Source of the DNA: Panicum virgatum
Taxonomy: Eukaryota > Streptophyta > Magnoliopsida > Poales > Poaceae
Reading direction: 5' to 3'
Assembly: GCF_016808335.1 (NCBI RefSeq)
Contig: NC_053148.1
Coordinates: 46,950,930 to 47,014,929, forward strand
DNA: 64,000 bases
The translations under genes and the position numbers were made by a program. The notes beneath the pieces are model-generated. The model was not told the origin of the DNA, did not search any database, and was given only the letters and a program-made list of their open reading frames with translations. Below are positions 32,331 through 43,320 of this stretch, in pieces; the first letter of the stretch is position 1, and every line of letters begins with the position of its first letter.

Positions 32331-34140
32331 GCACCAGTGATGACGGGTACATTTTCTATCCACAACAAGCCTGCAGTTATATTATTTGATTCTGGTGCAT
32401 CACATAGCTTCATTGGTGCAAAATTTGGTGCAAAAGTGGGTTTGGATTTTATTCACACGAAAGGGTCATACATGATATCAACCCCAGGGGGTAAAATTGC
32501 TTCAAACCAAATAATACGACTTGTGCCAATCAAATTGGGTAGCCTAATCATCAACACCGACCTTATTCTCCTACCACTTGAGGGTATGGATATCATCTTG
32601 GGGATGAATTGGATGACTCAGCATAGGGTTATAATAGATATTCCCGCCAGAGCTGTTGAACTAAATTCACCAAAATATGGAGCCACTACTCTCTATTTAC
32701 CATTCCGAGAGTATATCAATTCTTGTGCATTTGCCATGAGCGCATCCAAACTAGAGGAAATTCCTGTGGTATGCGAGTACACCGATATTTTTTCGGATGA
32801 CTTGCCAGGAATGCCACCAGATAGAGAGATTGAGTTCGTTATTGAACTACATCTAGGCACTGCCCCTATCTCAAAGAGACCCTATAGAATGCCACCTAAG
32901 GAGATGGCCGAGTTAAAAATTCAACTTCAAGAACTTCTAGACAAAGGCTTCATTCGCCCTAGTGCATCACCTTGGGGTTGTCAAGCTCTCTTTGTAAAGA
33001 AAAAGGATGATAGTTTGAGGTTGTGTGTGGACTGCCGACCTCTCAATGCGGTGACAATTAAAAACAAATATCCACTTCCCCGCATTGATGTTCTCTTTGA
33101 ACAACTAGCTGGTGCTAGAGTTTTCTCAAAGATTGATCATCGCTCTGGCTATCATCAGATCAAGATTCGTCCATGTGATATTTCTAAAACCGCCTTCTCC
33201 ACGCGATATGGACTCTGTGAATATTTAGTCATGTCTTTTGGTCTTACAAATGCACCTACCTACTTCATGTATCTCATGAACTCGGTATTCATGCCTGAGC
33301 TTGACAAGTTCGTTGTGGTTTTCATTGATGACATCCTTATTTAATCCAAGAATGAGGAAGACCATTCTAAGCACCTGCGCATTGTTCTCCAACGTCTTCG
33401 GGACCATCAGCTCTATGCTAAATTTTCCAAGTGTGAATTCTGGCTAGGTAGTGTGAAATTCTTGGGCCACACTATTTCCATCAAAGGCATAGCTGTGGAT
33501 CCTAGCAAAGTGCAAGAGGTAATGGACGGGAAACCTCCTACCTCCGTTCATCAAATTCGCAGTTTTCTTGGTTTAGCTGGATATTATCGCCGATTCATTC
33601 CGGATTTCTCCAGAATTGCTAAGCCGATGACTGAACTGTTGAAGAAAGGAGTAAAGTTTGTATGGGATGAAAATTGTGAAAAGGCTTTCCACACGCTAAG
33701 GGAACACTTGACTACAACACCTGTCTTAGCTCAACCCGATAACACCAAGCCATTCGATGTCTATTGCAATGCTTCTAGTACCGGTCTTGGTTGTATACTC
33801 ATGCAAGACAATCGAGTCATTGCTTATGCATCACGAGCACTCCGACCCCATGAGCAGAATTACCCTACTCATGACCTCGAGTTACCAGCTGTCATTCATG
33901 CCTTAAAAATATGGAGGCATTATCTTATGGGTACTCATTGCAATATCTACACCAATCACAAAAGTCTCAAATATATCTTCATTCAAGCCGGCCTAAATAT
34001 GAGACAAAGAAGGTGGCTAGAATTAATCAAAGATTATGATCTTGAGGTGCACTATCACCCAGGCAAGGCTAATGTTGTAGCGGATGCACTGAGTCGCAAA
34101 GCTCATTGCCATTGCCTATCCGTGGAATCCTATACTGAAA
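32331..34140 (+). pseudogene. Protease, reverse transcriptase and RNase H of the Tekay element
   Basis: Same frame as the capsid. The retropepsin motif [10 protein letters not shown] is at 32382-32411. RT motifs follow: [29 protein letters not shown], and catalytic FIDD at 33321-33332. A TAA (33342-33344) replaces the Tyr codon expected just after it. RNase H follows. Its first catalytic Asp is Asn (codon 33768-33770, in [10 protein letters not shown]) and a later one is also Asn (codon 33954-33956, in TNHKSL), while the Glu in HDLEL is kept. Both changes are G-to-A. The enzyme would be expected to lack RNase H activity even if translated. Confidence 0.9.
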
Positions 34141-35501
34141 CCTTATGTCATGAGATGAGGAAGCTCCATTTGGAAATGATTCCCCAAGGCACTTTAAATC
34201 ACATCTCAGTTGAACCAACTCTTCAGGATCAAATCATTATGGCCCAATTACATGATAAAGGTGTTGGGATCATTAAACAAAAACTCTCTCATGGAGAAAG
34301 GAAATATAAGTGTTTTCGTCAAGACCATAACGGAGTCCTATGGTTTGAAAGTCGTCTAGTTGTTCCGAAAAATCATGATCTTCGAAAGCAAATTCTCGAT
34401 GAAGCACATCGTTCCAAATTTTCTATTCACCCCGGCAGTACCAAGATGTACCAAGATCTTAGGCAAAATTTCTGGTGGACTAGGATGAAAAGGGAAATTG
34501 CTAAATATGTCTCAGAATGTGACACCTGCCAGAGAGTAAAAGCCAGCCACTTGAAAGTAGCCGGTTTACTTCAGCCTTTGCCTATCCCATCGTGGAAATG
34601 GGAAGACATAAGTATGGACTTCATTGTTGGATTGCCAAACACATCCTAGAAGCACGAATCCATTTGGGTGATCGTGGATAGACTCACCAAGATGACACAT
34701 TTCATTTCGGTACATACTACTTACACTGCCAACAAGTACGCTGAGATCTATCTCGATCGCATTGTTTGCCTGCATGGTGTACCCAAGACAATCATTTCTG
34801 ATCGTGGTACACAGTTCATTGCACGCTTTTGGGAACAGTTGCAAGCATCTCTTGGGACCAAATTGATTAGAAGCTCAGCTTATCACCCCCAAACTGATGG
34901 ACAAACTGAGAGGGTGAACCAAATCCTGGAGGACATGTTGAGAGCTTGTGTCATTCATTATGACAAGAGTTGGGACAAATGTCTAGCTCTATCGGAGTTC
35001 TCATACAATAATAGTTACCAAGAGAGTTTGAAAATGGCACCATTTGAGGCCTTATATGGTCGACGGTGTTGTACCCCTTTGAGCTGGTCGCAAATCGGAG
35101 AACGAGTGGTATTCGGACCCGATCTTGTAGCAGAGGCAGAAGAAAAAGTAAGAGTAATACAAGAGAATCTAAAAGCCGCCCAGTCTAGACAAAAGAGTTA
35201 TTTTGATAAAAGGAGAGAGCCTTTGCATTTTGAAGTGGATGATCATGTCTACCTTCGAGTCTCACCAACCAAGGGTGTGCAAAGATTCGGAATAAAGGGC
35301 AAATTAACTCCCCGATATGCTGGCCCTTATGAAATCACTGAGATTTGTGGACCCGTGGCCTATAGAGTGCGACTTCCTCCTCGACTTGCAGTAGTACATG
35401 ATGTTTTCCATTTCTCTCAACTCAAGAAATGTGTCCGAGTTCCCACCGAGATCATTGAACAAACAGAAATATTGGTAGAACCAGATCTCTCTTATGTCTA
35501 G
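34141..35501 (+). pseudogene. Integrase of the Tekay element
   Basis: The zinc-binding HHCC region is present ([13 protein letters not shown] ... CDTCQR). The DDE core is present with Asp at 34617, Asp at 34800 (SDRGTQF) and Glu at 34908 (GQTERV). The GPFY/C-terminal part has YAGPYEITEICG. A TAG at 34647-34649 lies between the first two catalytic residues and another, at 35499-35501, separates the domain from the chromodomain. Confidence 0.9.
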
Positions 35502-35684
35502 TATCCTGTCAAGATTCTCGATCAAAAAGAAAGAGGTACTAGAAGAAAAGTGGTTAAAATGTATAAAATCCAATGGAGTCATCATACCGAAGAGGAGGCT
35601 CCTTGGGAAACGGAAAGCTATCTAACTCAAAATTTCCCCGATTTTCTAAATTCAACTGAAGGGACACCCCCTTTCCGCACTTAA
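35502..35684 (+). pseudogene. Chromodomain of the Tekay integrase
   Basis: After the TAG at 35499 the same frame continues with YPVKILDQKERGTRR, KMYKIQWSHH and EEEAPWETE, ending at TAA 35682-35684. This is the C-terminal chromodomain of chromoviruses, thought to steer integration to chromatin marks. The aromatic residues Y and W of the fold are kept. Confidence 0.85.
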
Positions 35685-35718
35685 CTTGCTTATCTGAATC
35701 TCGGGACGAGATTCTTTT

Positions 35719-35731
35719 CAAGGGGGTAGGC
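35719..35731 (+). promoter_or_regulatory. Polypurine tract of the Tekay element
   Basis: CAAGGGGGTAGGC directly precedes the right LTR. It would prime plus-strand DNA synthesis. Confidence 0.85.
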
Positions 35732-38700
35732 TGTAACACCTCCGATGTTTAGCACTATTTTAAACACTCAATTAACATTTAAGGACCAAGTTAATTACAT
35801 CAGGCTTTTCACATACGTATATGTATATGTGCATATGTGCAAATGTACTCGTGCAGTGACATATACATTGCTTTAATTTTCAAATCAATCCACTCGTGCC
35901 TATGAAATTGAGTAGGGACCTTTCCCTTATCTTAATTAACAAATGACTAGTTGGAATCTAGGGGAGAAAACAAAATTTTGCACATGAAATGATAAGTCAT
36001 TCAAATCACGGTTTTTGGAAATTCAAAATAATTTTTAAACCATAACTCGAATGAAATTTTGCCCAACACGAAAGTTGTAAATCTTTGAATTTCCTACAAC
36101 TTTTATGTTCACCGTTTTTCGAGTTTCAATACAAAAATTTGAATCATTTTGAGTCAAACTTCGGTTGACTCTCTCTCCCTCTCTCCCTCCTTTCTCCCTC
36201 CTTTGCTCTGTTTCCCTGCTTCCCGAGAGCAGAGCCGAGCAGGCCATCATGCCGCATCCAGCACGTGCTCCTGCTCACTGCCTGCACTGCCGCTAAGACG
36301 CTGCCCCGTCGAGCACGCGCCGCGCCCTTGCCGTCGCTGCGCTTCGCTCCGCTCGGGCACGCCACGCCGCGACGCCGCCGTGATGACAAACGAGCCGGTC
36401 GCACCCCCGCCATCAATGCCACGCCTGCCCGCTGCTGCCACCACGCTGCGGCCGCCGTTGACCCCAAGCCCTGCTCTCCTCACTGCGCTCTCCCCGGCTT
36501 CAATGTCGCACCACGACGCCGGCTCCAAGACGTGCACTCGGCGCCGTCGGCCATCAGTGCCGCCCGGCCTTTACCTTCGCCCCTCCCTTGCCTAGCTCTC
36601 CTCCCCCTCATTTTTCCTTCACAGCGAAGCCTCCTCTCCCTCCCACTCCACTCCCTTTTCCCCAGAGCCGAGCTTCCCCCTGCGCCAGAACACCAGCCAC
36701 CACGCCATGGTCGCCGCCTCCCCCTAGCTCCACGCGGAGCCCCCCTCCTCCGCCCTTCCTCGCCCCAAATGGACCCCGCAGCATGATTCCTCCCACCGTA
36801 GTGAAGCTCCCAGACCCGCTCGCCTCCGCCCCGGACCGTCGGAGCGGCGCCGCCACCGTCCGCCACCGGCTGCCGGCCCTGCTCCATGCCGGCGAGCCGC
36901 CTCCGGCCACCCCGAGACCAACCCGAGCCGCCCAGGGGTGGAGCTCGCCTCCCTCTTGCCTTTCCCCCACCTAGCCCTCGCCGCCGGCGAGCTCCTCGCC
37001 GGGATTTCGGCCGCCCACCGCCTCCTCTGTTCCAACTCCGGCCAGGGGCCTCCCTGCAATTTGTTTTAATCTTCCAGGGGCCCAACTGCAAAGTTCCATT
37101 TTCTTTTTCTTTTGTTTTGAAAAACAGAAAAATTGTAAAATCAATAATAAATCACAGAAAAATCGTAAAAATGTAAACTCAACTTTCCTGGAATCCTTGT
37201 GACTAGATCTACAACTTTTGTTACATGCACTTTTTCATTTGCTCACTAGTTTTTGCTTCATTTAAAAAACAAAGAATAGGTAGCTTTTATTGTATCTCAA
37301 GTTATATGCATGTTCTGGTTCTGATTTTTGGACAGTGTTGTATTACCAAATAGTATGGCTCTGTGTAAAAATTTCATGACCATAGGATCTTGATTTATGC
37401 CTAGGTTAAATAGTTTTATTTATCCAAGTTGTTCTGAGATGATTCATGAGCTGAAACTTTTATAGTTGCTCTATTTCGATACATGTATTCTTCAAAAAAA
37501 AAGTTTGGAAATTTTTAGTTAAGTCAAACTAGTCCAAATAATTTATGGTAGGAAGGAATGTACTAAATCATGAAAAATAGTTTCTGTGCCTGGAAAAATC
37601 TAATATTTTTATTACAATCTTTACTTATGTTGGGAACCATTCCTGTAAATTTTGAAGCTCAGAATCTTGGTATAACAGTCTGTGGAATTTAGTTTTGATC
37701 CATGCAGCTATATATTGTACTATTTTTCATGCCTTGTGTAATGCTTAGTTAAATTTAAATTTTTTACAGTAGGTTCATCATCATATCCCCAAAACTCAGT
37801 TATTGTTTCGTTACTAGTACTCACATGGTTTCGTCTGTACAATTTAATCTTAATTCTAGTAGTACCAGCTTATGCTATTTTTAGTGATTATTTTGCTTGA
37901 CGAAAATGTCTGAAATTTTGACAGTAGTTTTGTGTCTAAGCAAAGTACTCTGTATAAAAATCTCAGCACTGGAAACTATATTTAACAACAGTTATGAATA
38001 ATCCATGTTTGCTATTGAAAAATAGCTTTTACGAAAAGTCAAAACCCTCACTTACTTAATGAGAAATAGTTAATCTAGATAATACCCTATAAACGATTGC
38101 CCAAGGAGATGTAAAGGAAATATTTTACAACTTTATAGTGAAGTAAATAATAAATTTATCATCACACAACTCATACATGTGTATTTCATATAGATACGAC
38201 TACTCTCGCTGACGGTACGTACGAGCTGGTGTCGGAGTTCGAGAGTGAGCAGCGTGAAGCTCAAGTGAATATAACTGAAGCCACTGAAGACCCGAACCAA
38301 GTTTCGGAAGAGCTCAAGGCTAGTTATGCTCTGGAAGGCAAGCCCCGGAGCATGACCTACTATTTTCAACATTATGCCACTTATTGTTTCTATATACTTG
38401 TGCAATTAAGTTTACAGGAGTTGATTGAAACCTTAGTTGCATGATCCTAGGTACCTATGTTTGAACACTAATATGTGTAGGTCGCTAGATAGCTATGCTA
38501 ATGATTCGGTAGAAGTCGAGGGGTTTCCTGTCACTCGCGAGCTTATAGGAGTTGAATGTCTACTATATGCTGCAATCATAAGGTCCATGGGCGGGGCTAT
38601 GGTAATTGTGGATGCCCCGTCTGTTTAGTGAAAAAATATTAAGGCCGCAGTGTGTGGTAGTGGTGGTTAAGCGTTTGAACGTACTAACCACATGCCGAGA

Positions 38701-39731
38701 ATATGGTAATCGGTAAGCTTAATTACCTGATGGAACCGGCCGTGGAACATACTCCCCACTGTCTGGTCTTTGTTCACGCATGGGTGTAGGGCACCCTAGG
38801 GCGGTGGGCCTGTTCCATGCCTGGGGAAAAAGGGGAAAAGTCGCGTGGGTGACTTCATTCTCCATGCGTGTGTTTAGGTCTGTCTGGCCAGGTTAACAAA
38901 TTCGATTCGAATCGTCCATTTCTCGCGGATATTGAGACTGCTTAACCCTTTTGCCCCATAGAGTAAGGAGTGGAACAATGATGATGAGAAATATGGTTGA
39001 AGGATTAAAAATAATTGTTTTCCACTATGTATGCTACTGGATAGATGATCACTTAGAATGGTCAATTGAACTAGAATCTTGAAGCTAAAATTTGAAATTA
39101 AGGATTTACTCTTAGTTGCTTTTCGACGGAACAAACCCCTCAAGCCAAAAGCCTTACATGTCTAGGTAGTGGGCTAAGTATACCCATATTCGGGTAAGCC
39201 TTGCTGAGTGTTAGTATACTATGCCTTGCTTGTGGCTCAACTTTGTTTTCAGGTAATACGTTTGAAGATCAGATAGCTAGCTTGACTTGGCCGTGTACTT
39301 TACCTCCTGGTTGGTCGGTGGAGTGGGATCCGACTCCAGCCAACGATGACAATGCCGAGTGATGTCATGTACGGGCTTCATCATGACATCTTGTATCGCC
39401 GTTTAGAACTCGCTTCATTTCCACTGCAGATGAATTCTGAACTACTTTAAGTTTGACTTTCAAGTACCTTTCTAAGATTTCGAACTCGGTTTGTAATATT
39501 TAAGTTAAGACTATGTGATGTAAGAATTTATGAAATATTGTACTCCCTGGACTCAATTTCGTGTGAGTTGCATGTAAACTTTGGGTTTCGAATGCAGCTC
39601 AGGTGGTTTTATCGGGACTTTACCCGACTGGACTGTCGAATTACTTCGTTTGAAGTGCGTGTTAGCCGGGATCACCTTTATGGTTATGGTTAGCGCACTT
39701 GAGCCGGATTAATTTAGACGGTTATGCCACA
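35732..39731 (+). repeat. 3' LTR of the Tekay element
   Basis: TGTAACACC ... ATGCCACA, 4000 bp, matching 24156-28148. Visible differences include a 19-base deletion of one of two GCCATCAGTGCC units and a small insertion near 37525. Confidence 0.95.
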
Positions 39732-39736
39732 AATAC
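39732..39736. repeat. Target-site duplication AATAC, right copy
   Basis: Identical to 24151-24155. Confidence 0.95.
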
Positions 39737-40075
39737 TCTTTGTGAGTGTTTCAACAACATGGATGTAAGTGTGCCTTTTGTGGCTAATTGAACCACGAGA
39801 TAAATCATTGTGTCAAAGAGTTTACTTCCTCTCATCCCTCCTTTAAGCTTCCGCATTTACGTATTGTTATTTTTGTGTACCTTTAGTTTTCTAGAGTATT
39901 ATCTTGATAGGATTGTCTATAGGTTGCTAAACTTTTTTTTGGGATGAGGATTTCACTGTAGTTGAACCACAGTTGCACATCTAGATAGTATGATTTAGTT
40001 TATGTTTTGTGCATTTTAGTTGGGGCCACTGGTTAAGGTTTTTAGTTTGTCTAATTCACTCCCTCTCCCTCTTAG
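39737..40075 (+). mobile_element. SIRE/Maximus-type copia LTR, right portion
   Basis: Continues the LTR cut at 24155: TCTTTGTGAGTGTTTCAACA, then the typical GGCTAATTGAACCACGAGATAAAT segment and the end-like TAATTCACTCCCTCTCCCTC. No copia primer site or gag follows, so it is a solo LTR or a fragment. The right border is approximate. Confidence 0.65.
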
Positions 40076-40565
40076 GCTACGAGCACCTGAGTACTTACAA
40101 AACAGACTGAATAATGAGGTGGATAAGAGAGGAGAGAAAGGAAGCGGATTGTAAATTTATATCCGGCTTTGACATAAGAAATAAAAAAATTTGTGAGAGA
40201 GATATGTGTGCCATATATTAATAATGAACAAACTAAGCACTATATGAGTGGACTGAGAGGTAAGCTGCAAGTATCATGTATTCTTACAACCAGCCTCGCT
40301 TGTGGTTTTTAACAGGATGAAGATAAGGTAACCTCAGTTCCGAGTCGGCCTACCTTGTACTATCTAGTCAATTATAGTTCTTAAAAAATTAGCATTCTAT
40401 AAAATTAGTCATCGTAAAAGTTCCATCTTGAAAAAACTAAAACAACGTACAATTTTTAAGGAAGGAATTTGATCCCAGTTTAAGGAACATATTTATTATA
40501 CCTGCATAAAAATTTCTTTAGCGAAAAAATCATGTAGATAGAAGCTAAAGTTCTATTATATTATT
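40076..40565. other. Intergenic DNA with a possible MITE relic
   Basis: Around 40115-40290 the segment GATAAGAGAGGAGAGAAAGG to GGACTGAGAGGTAAGCTGC looks like a widespread grass MITE. I cannot define its ends. The rest is AT-rich without a gene; positions 40557-40565 are the left TATATTATT duplication of the next element. Confidence 0.3.
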
Positions 40566-41617
40566 GAGTAAAATGCACGGCCGGTCCCTAAACTCGGCAG
40601 CAGGTGTCATCCAAGTCCCTAAACTCCCAAAATGCACATCTAAATCCCTAAACTTGTTAATTGGTTCACGTGGGGTCCAAATCACGGTTACCCATGTTAA
40701 CCGCGAGCGTGTCAAGTTGACTAGGCACCTGACATGTGGCGCCCACATGGCAGATGCACCTCCCTCCTTCCTCCGCCTTTCACAGCCATGGTCGACATAG
40801 CGACGGTGCGGCTTCCCCGCCGGTGCGCATCCGGCCGGCGGTGCACCGGACCTTGCCCGCGTCCAGGGCAACCTAGCAGCACCGGCGTTGGCGGAGGCGT
40901 GGCGCAGTCTTGCGCAGGGGCACCCTGCGACGGGCGCATGCCGGTGGCGCGGCAGGCGCAGTGGTGTTTGCTCGGCGGTGGCGGCGCCGGGGTTGAAGGG
41001 GGAAGAGGCTCGATTGAGTACGGAGCGGCTCCGACATGGCTCGTGGAGCGGCGACGCGCATCTCCGGCGGAGCCACGAAGGCCGGCGCACGCAGACGACC
41101 GGCAGGGTCGGGGGGGCGTGGGCAAACGGGGCCCGGGCAATAGTGGGTGAGCTCCACCGCCGTTCCACCCTGGACGGGTGCGCGGGAGCCGTCGCGGGCG
41201 TGTTCCGCCGCCACTCTGCTCCGAACGGACGCGAGGGAGTCACCACGGGCGAGCTCTGCTGCTGCTCCGTCTGGGAAGGGCGCGCGGGAGCCGCCGCGGC
41301 TGAGCTCCATCGCTGCACGCCCCAGACGGGCACGAGCTCGTGGAGCGGCAGCGCATCTCCGACGATGCCTCTCCGGCGGTGGCGGTGCACGCTCGTCCGA
41401 CGGCATGGTTGGGAGGAGGGAGGTGCATCTGACATGTGGGCCCCACATGTCAGGTGCCCAGTCAGCTTGACACGCTGGCAGTTTAACATGGTTAACGGTG
41501 ATTTGGACCCCACGTGAACCAATTAATAAGTTTAGGGATTCAGATGTGTATTTTAGTAGTTTAGGGACCTGAATGACACCTGCTGCCAAGTTTAAGGGCC
41601 GGCCGTGCATTTTACTT
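40566..41617. mobile_element. MULE-type transposon with long TIRs (MULE-MITE or Pack-MULE)
   Basis: About 200-bp terminal inverted repeats (40566-40770 and 41415-41617) start GAGTAAAATGCACGGCCGG and match for most of their length. The element is flanked by a perfect 9-bp duplication TATATTATT (40557-40565 and 41618-41626), as expected for Mutator-like elements. The interior (about 40780-41410) is GC-rich with no transposase. It has long overlapping frames and a tandem unit of about 63 bp (GGGAGCCGTCGCGGGCG-like, ending in CTCCACCGC). It could be a captured exon fragment or simply an expanded GC repeat. Confidence 0.85.
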
Positions 41618-41626
41618 TATATTATT

Positions 41627-42028
41627 TTAAATATGTATCAACCAATATATGTTGCTGCTAAAAAATAGGAACACTTTGATGATGATATGACGCTGTAAAA
41701 CACGTAGGATAAATGACTAAATTGAGGTGTATGGGAATGTTTGAAAACTAAAACAGTCATTTTGATAGTTTAAGAATAAAATCGTTTTTCCGTTGAGGAT
41801 AAAATCGGCTATTTTGAAAAAACTAATCCTACACCGGTGTTGCTGTCATAAATAAAACAAAAAAGTCGGTTGATTTTAACTAATTTAACAATATTATGTG
41901 AAAAAAGTAAGCTGAAAATAAGTCGGAATAAGCTAAAAACAAACCGTGACAGCTAGTTGTGATACGGTACGCACTGTTGGTCTCAGCTGGCGCGATAGGT
42001 CTGAATAAATTCAGCACCTCCCAGGCTT
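41627..42028. other. Upstream region of the desaturase gene
   Basis: AT-rich DNA between the MULE and the desaturase TATA box. I see no further element. Confidence 0.4.
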
Positions 42029-42042
42029 CTATATATATATAC
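42029..42042 (+). promoter_or_regulatory. TATA box of the desaturase gene
   Basis: CTATATATATATAC lies about 75-85 bp before the ATG, followed by a CT-rich likely start region (CCCTCCATCC). The MULE ends about 410 bp upstream, so it borders the proximal promoter. Confidence 0.7.
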
Positions 42043-42114
42043 CCTCCATCCATGTACGCGAAGTAGATCGAGCAAAACGTTTACAAATTCAGTAGACAGA
42101 TAGCGAACTTGGAT

Positions 42115-43320
42115 ATGCCGGGGCTCATGGCGATGATGGCACTGGCACCATCGACCTTGTCAGTGAAGCGATGCTTCAGCTGCAAAGAGCCACCGGGCAC
42201 GACGATGCTGCTGCTCAAGAAGCGCTCTTCTTCGTCAGCACACCTCCTTCGCCGCAGCTTGGCCCGGGGGGCAGCGACGACGGCCACCGCGGCCGCCATT
42301 CGTGATGAGGAGGAGCTGATGCAGCGCCTGGCTGAGGACGGGTGGGTGGATCAGCATGTGCTGCCTCTGCTCACCCCTGTGGAGGAGGCCTGGCAGCCGG
42401 CCGACCTGCTGCCCTCCTTTGCCGCCTCTGCCGACGAGCAGCGGAGCCAGGTGGCGGAGCTCCAGGCCCGCGCGGCCGCCGTGCCCGACGACCTCCTTGT
42501 CTGCCTCGTGGGCAACATGATCACGGAGGAGGGGCTGCCCACCTACATGTGCATGGGCAACCGCGTGGCCGGCGGCAGCGACGCCACCGGCTGCGACGGC
42601 CACGCCTGGGCGCGCTGGCTGCGCGGCTGGACCGCCGAGGAGAACCGCCACGGCGACCTGCTCAACCGCTACCTCTACCTGTGCGGCCGCGTCGACATGC
42701 GGCAGGTGGAGAGGACGGTGCACCACCTCCTCCGCCGCGGCATGCGCACGATGCTGCGGCCCTCCAGCGCCTACCACAGCCTCATCTACGGCGCCTTCCA
42801 GGAGCGCGCCACCTTCGTCTCCCACGCCCGCACCGCCGGGCGCGCCGCGCGCCACGGCGACGCCTGCCTCGCCAAGATCTGCGGCGTCATCGCCGCCGAC
42901 GAGAGGCGCCACGAGGCCGCCTACACTAAAACCTCCGCCAGGGCCTTCGAGACAAACCCGGACGGCATGGTGCGGGCGCTCGCCGCCGTGATGCGCGCCA
43001 AGGTCACCATGCCCGGCGAGCTCATGACTGACGGCCGCGACGAGCACCTCTTCGATCACTTCTCGGCGGTTGCGCAGCGCTCGGGGGTGTACACAGCGGC
43101 GGACTACGGAGACATGGTGGAGCACTTCGTTCGCAGGTGGAAGGTGGCGGAGCTCGGCGCTGACCTGTCCGGCGAGGGGCGGCGCGCGCAGGACTACGTG
43201 TGCGGGCTGCCGCGCAAGATACGCAGGATGGAGGAGCTGGCCCACGACCGCGCGGCCCAAATGGAGGCCCAGTCCGTTAGCTTCAGTTGGGTGTTCGACA
43301 GGCCCGTCCGTATCCGCTGA
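42115..43320 (+). CDS. Acyl-[acyl-carrier-protein] desaturase, plastid, single exon
   Basis: This 401-residue protein is of the soluble stearoyl-ACP desaturase family, which puts a cis double bond into acyl-ACP in the plastid stroma using ferredoxin and O2. The first ATG is 42115; residues 1 to about 55 are rich in Ser, Arg and Ala like a transit peptide. All six di-iron ligands can be matched: ITEEGLPTY, EENRHGD (Glu, His), FQERATF, and ADERRHE (Glu, His). The end FSWVFDRPV is typical. The usual length is about 390-400, so it looks complete. Against castor numbering (from memory), the helix after the first ligand reads TYMCMGNRV where QTMLNTL is usual. The residues at 115, 117 and 118 are thus Gly, Arg and Val. 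That may change the acyl chain preference. Confidence 0.93.
   Translation: MPGLMAMMALAPSTLSVKRCFSCKEPPGTTMLLLKKRSSSSAHLLRRSLARGAATTATAAAIRDEEELMQRLAEDGWVDQHVLPLLTPVEEAWQPADLLPSFAASADEQRSQVAELQARAAAVPDDLLVCLVGNMITEEGLPTYMCMGNRVAGGSDATGCDGHAWARWLRGWTAEENRHGDLLNRYLYLCGRVDMRQVERTVHHLLRRGMRTMLRPSSAYHSLIYGAFQERATFVSHARTAGRAARHGDACLAKICGVIAADERRHEAAYTKTSARAFETNPDGMVRALAAVMRAKVTMPGELMTDGRDEHLFDHFSAVAQRSGVYTAADYGDMVEHFVRRWKVAELGADLSGEGRRAQDYVCGLPRKIRRMEELAHDRAAQMEAQSVSFSWVFDRPVRIR

Larger units (their letters stand above)
24156..39731 (+). mobile_element. Ty3/gypsy LTR retrotransposon, Tekay/Del lineage, degenerate
   Basis: 15.6 kb with LTRs of 3993 and 4000 bp (TGTAACACC ... GCCACA) and target duplication AATAC. 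The primer site TGGTATCAGAGCC, complementary to initiator-Met tRNA, is 2 bp after the left LTR. Next come a structured leader, an extra ORF upstream of gag, gag-pol and a chromodomain. The polypurine tract AAGGGGGTAGG sits just before the right LTR. Very long LTRs, the iMet primer and a chromodomain place it in Tekay/Del. LTR identity by eye is about 97-98%. Coding parts contain at least seven in-frame stops and two frameshifts, and two RNase H active-site residues are changed, so it is not autonomous. Confidence 0.95.

Noticed and set aside
40888..41517. 209-codon ORF in the MULE as a real gene
   Set aside because: It runs through GC-rich tandem repeats, into the inverted repeat, and overlaps long frames on the other strand. 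No domain is recognisable.
42235..43260. 341-codon minus-strand ORF opposite the desaturase
   Set aside because: Shadow of the GC-rich desaturase coding strand, which has clear di-iron motifs.
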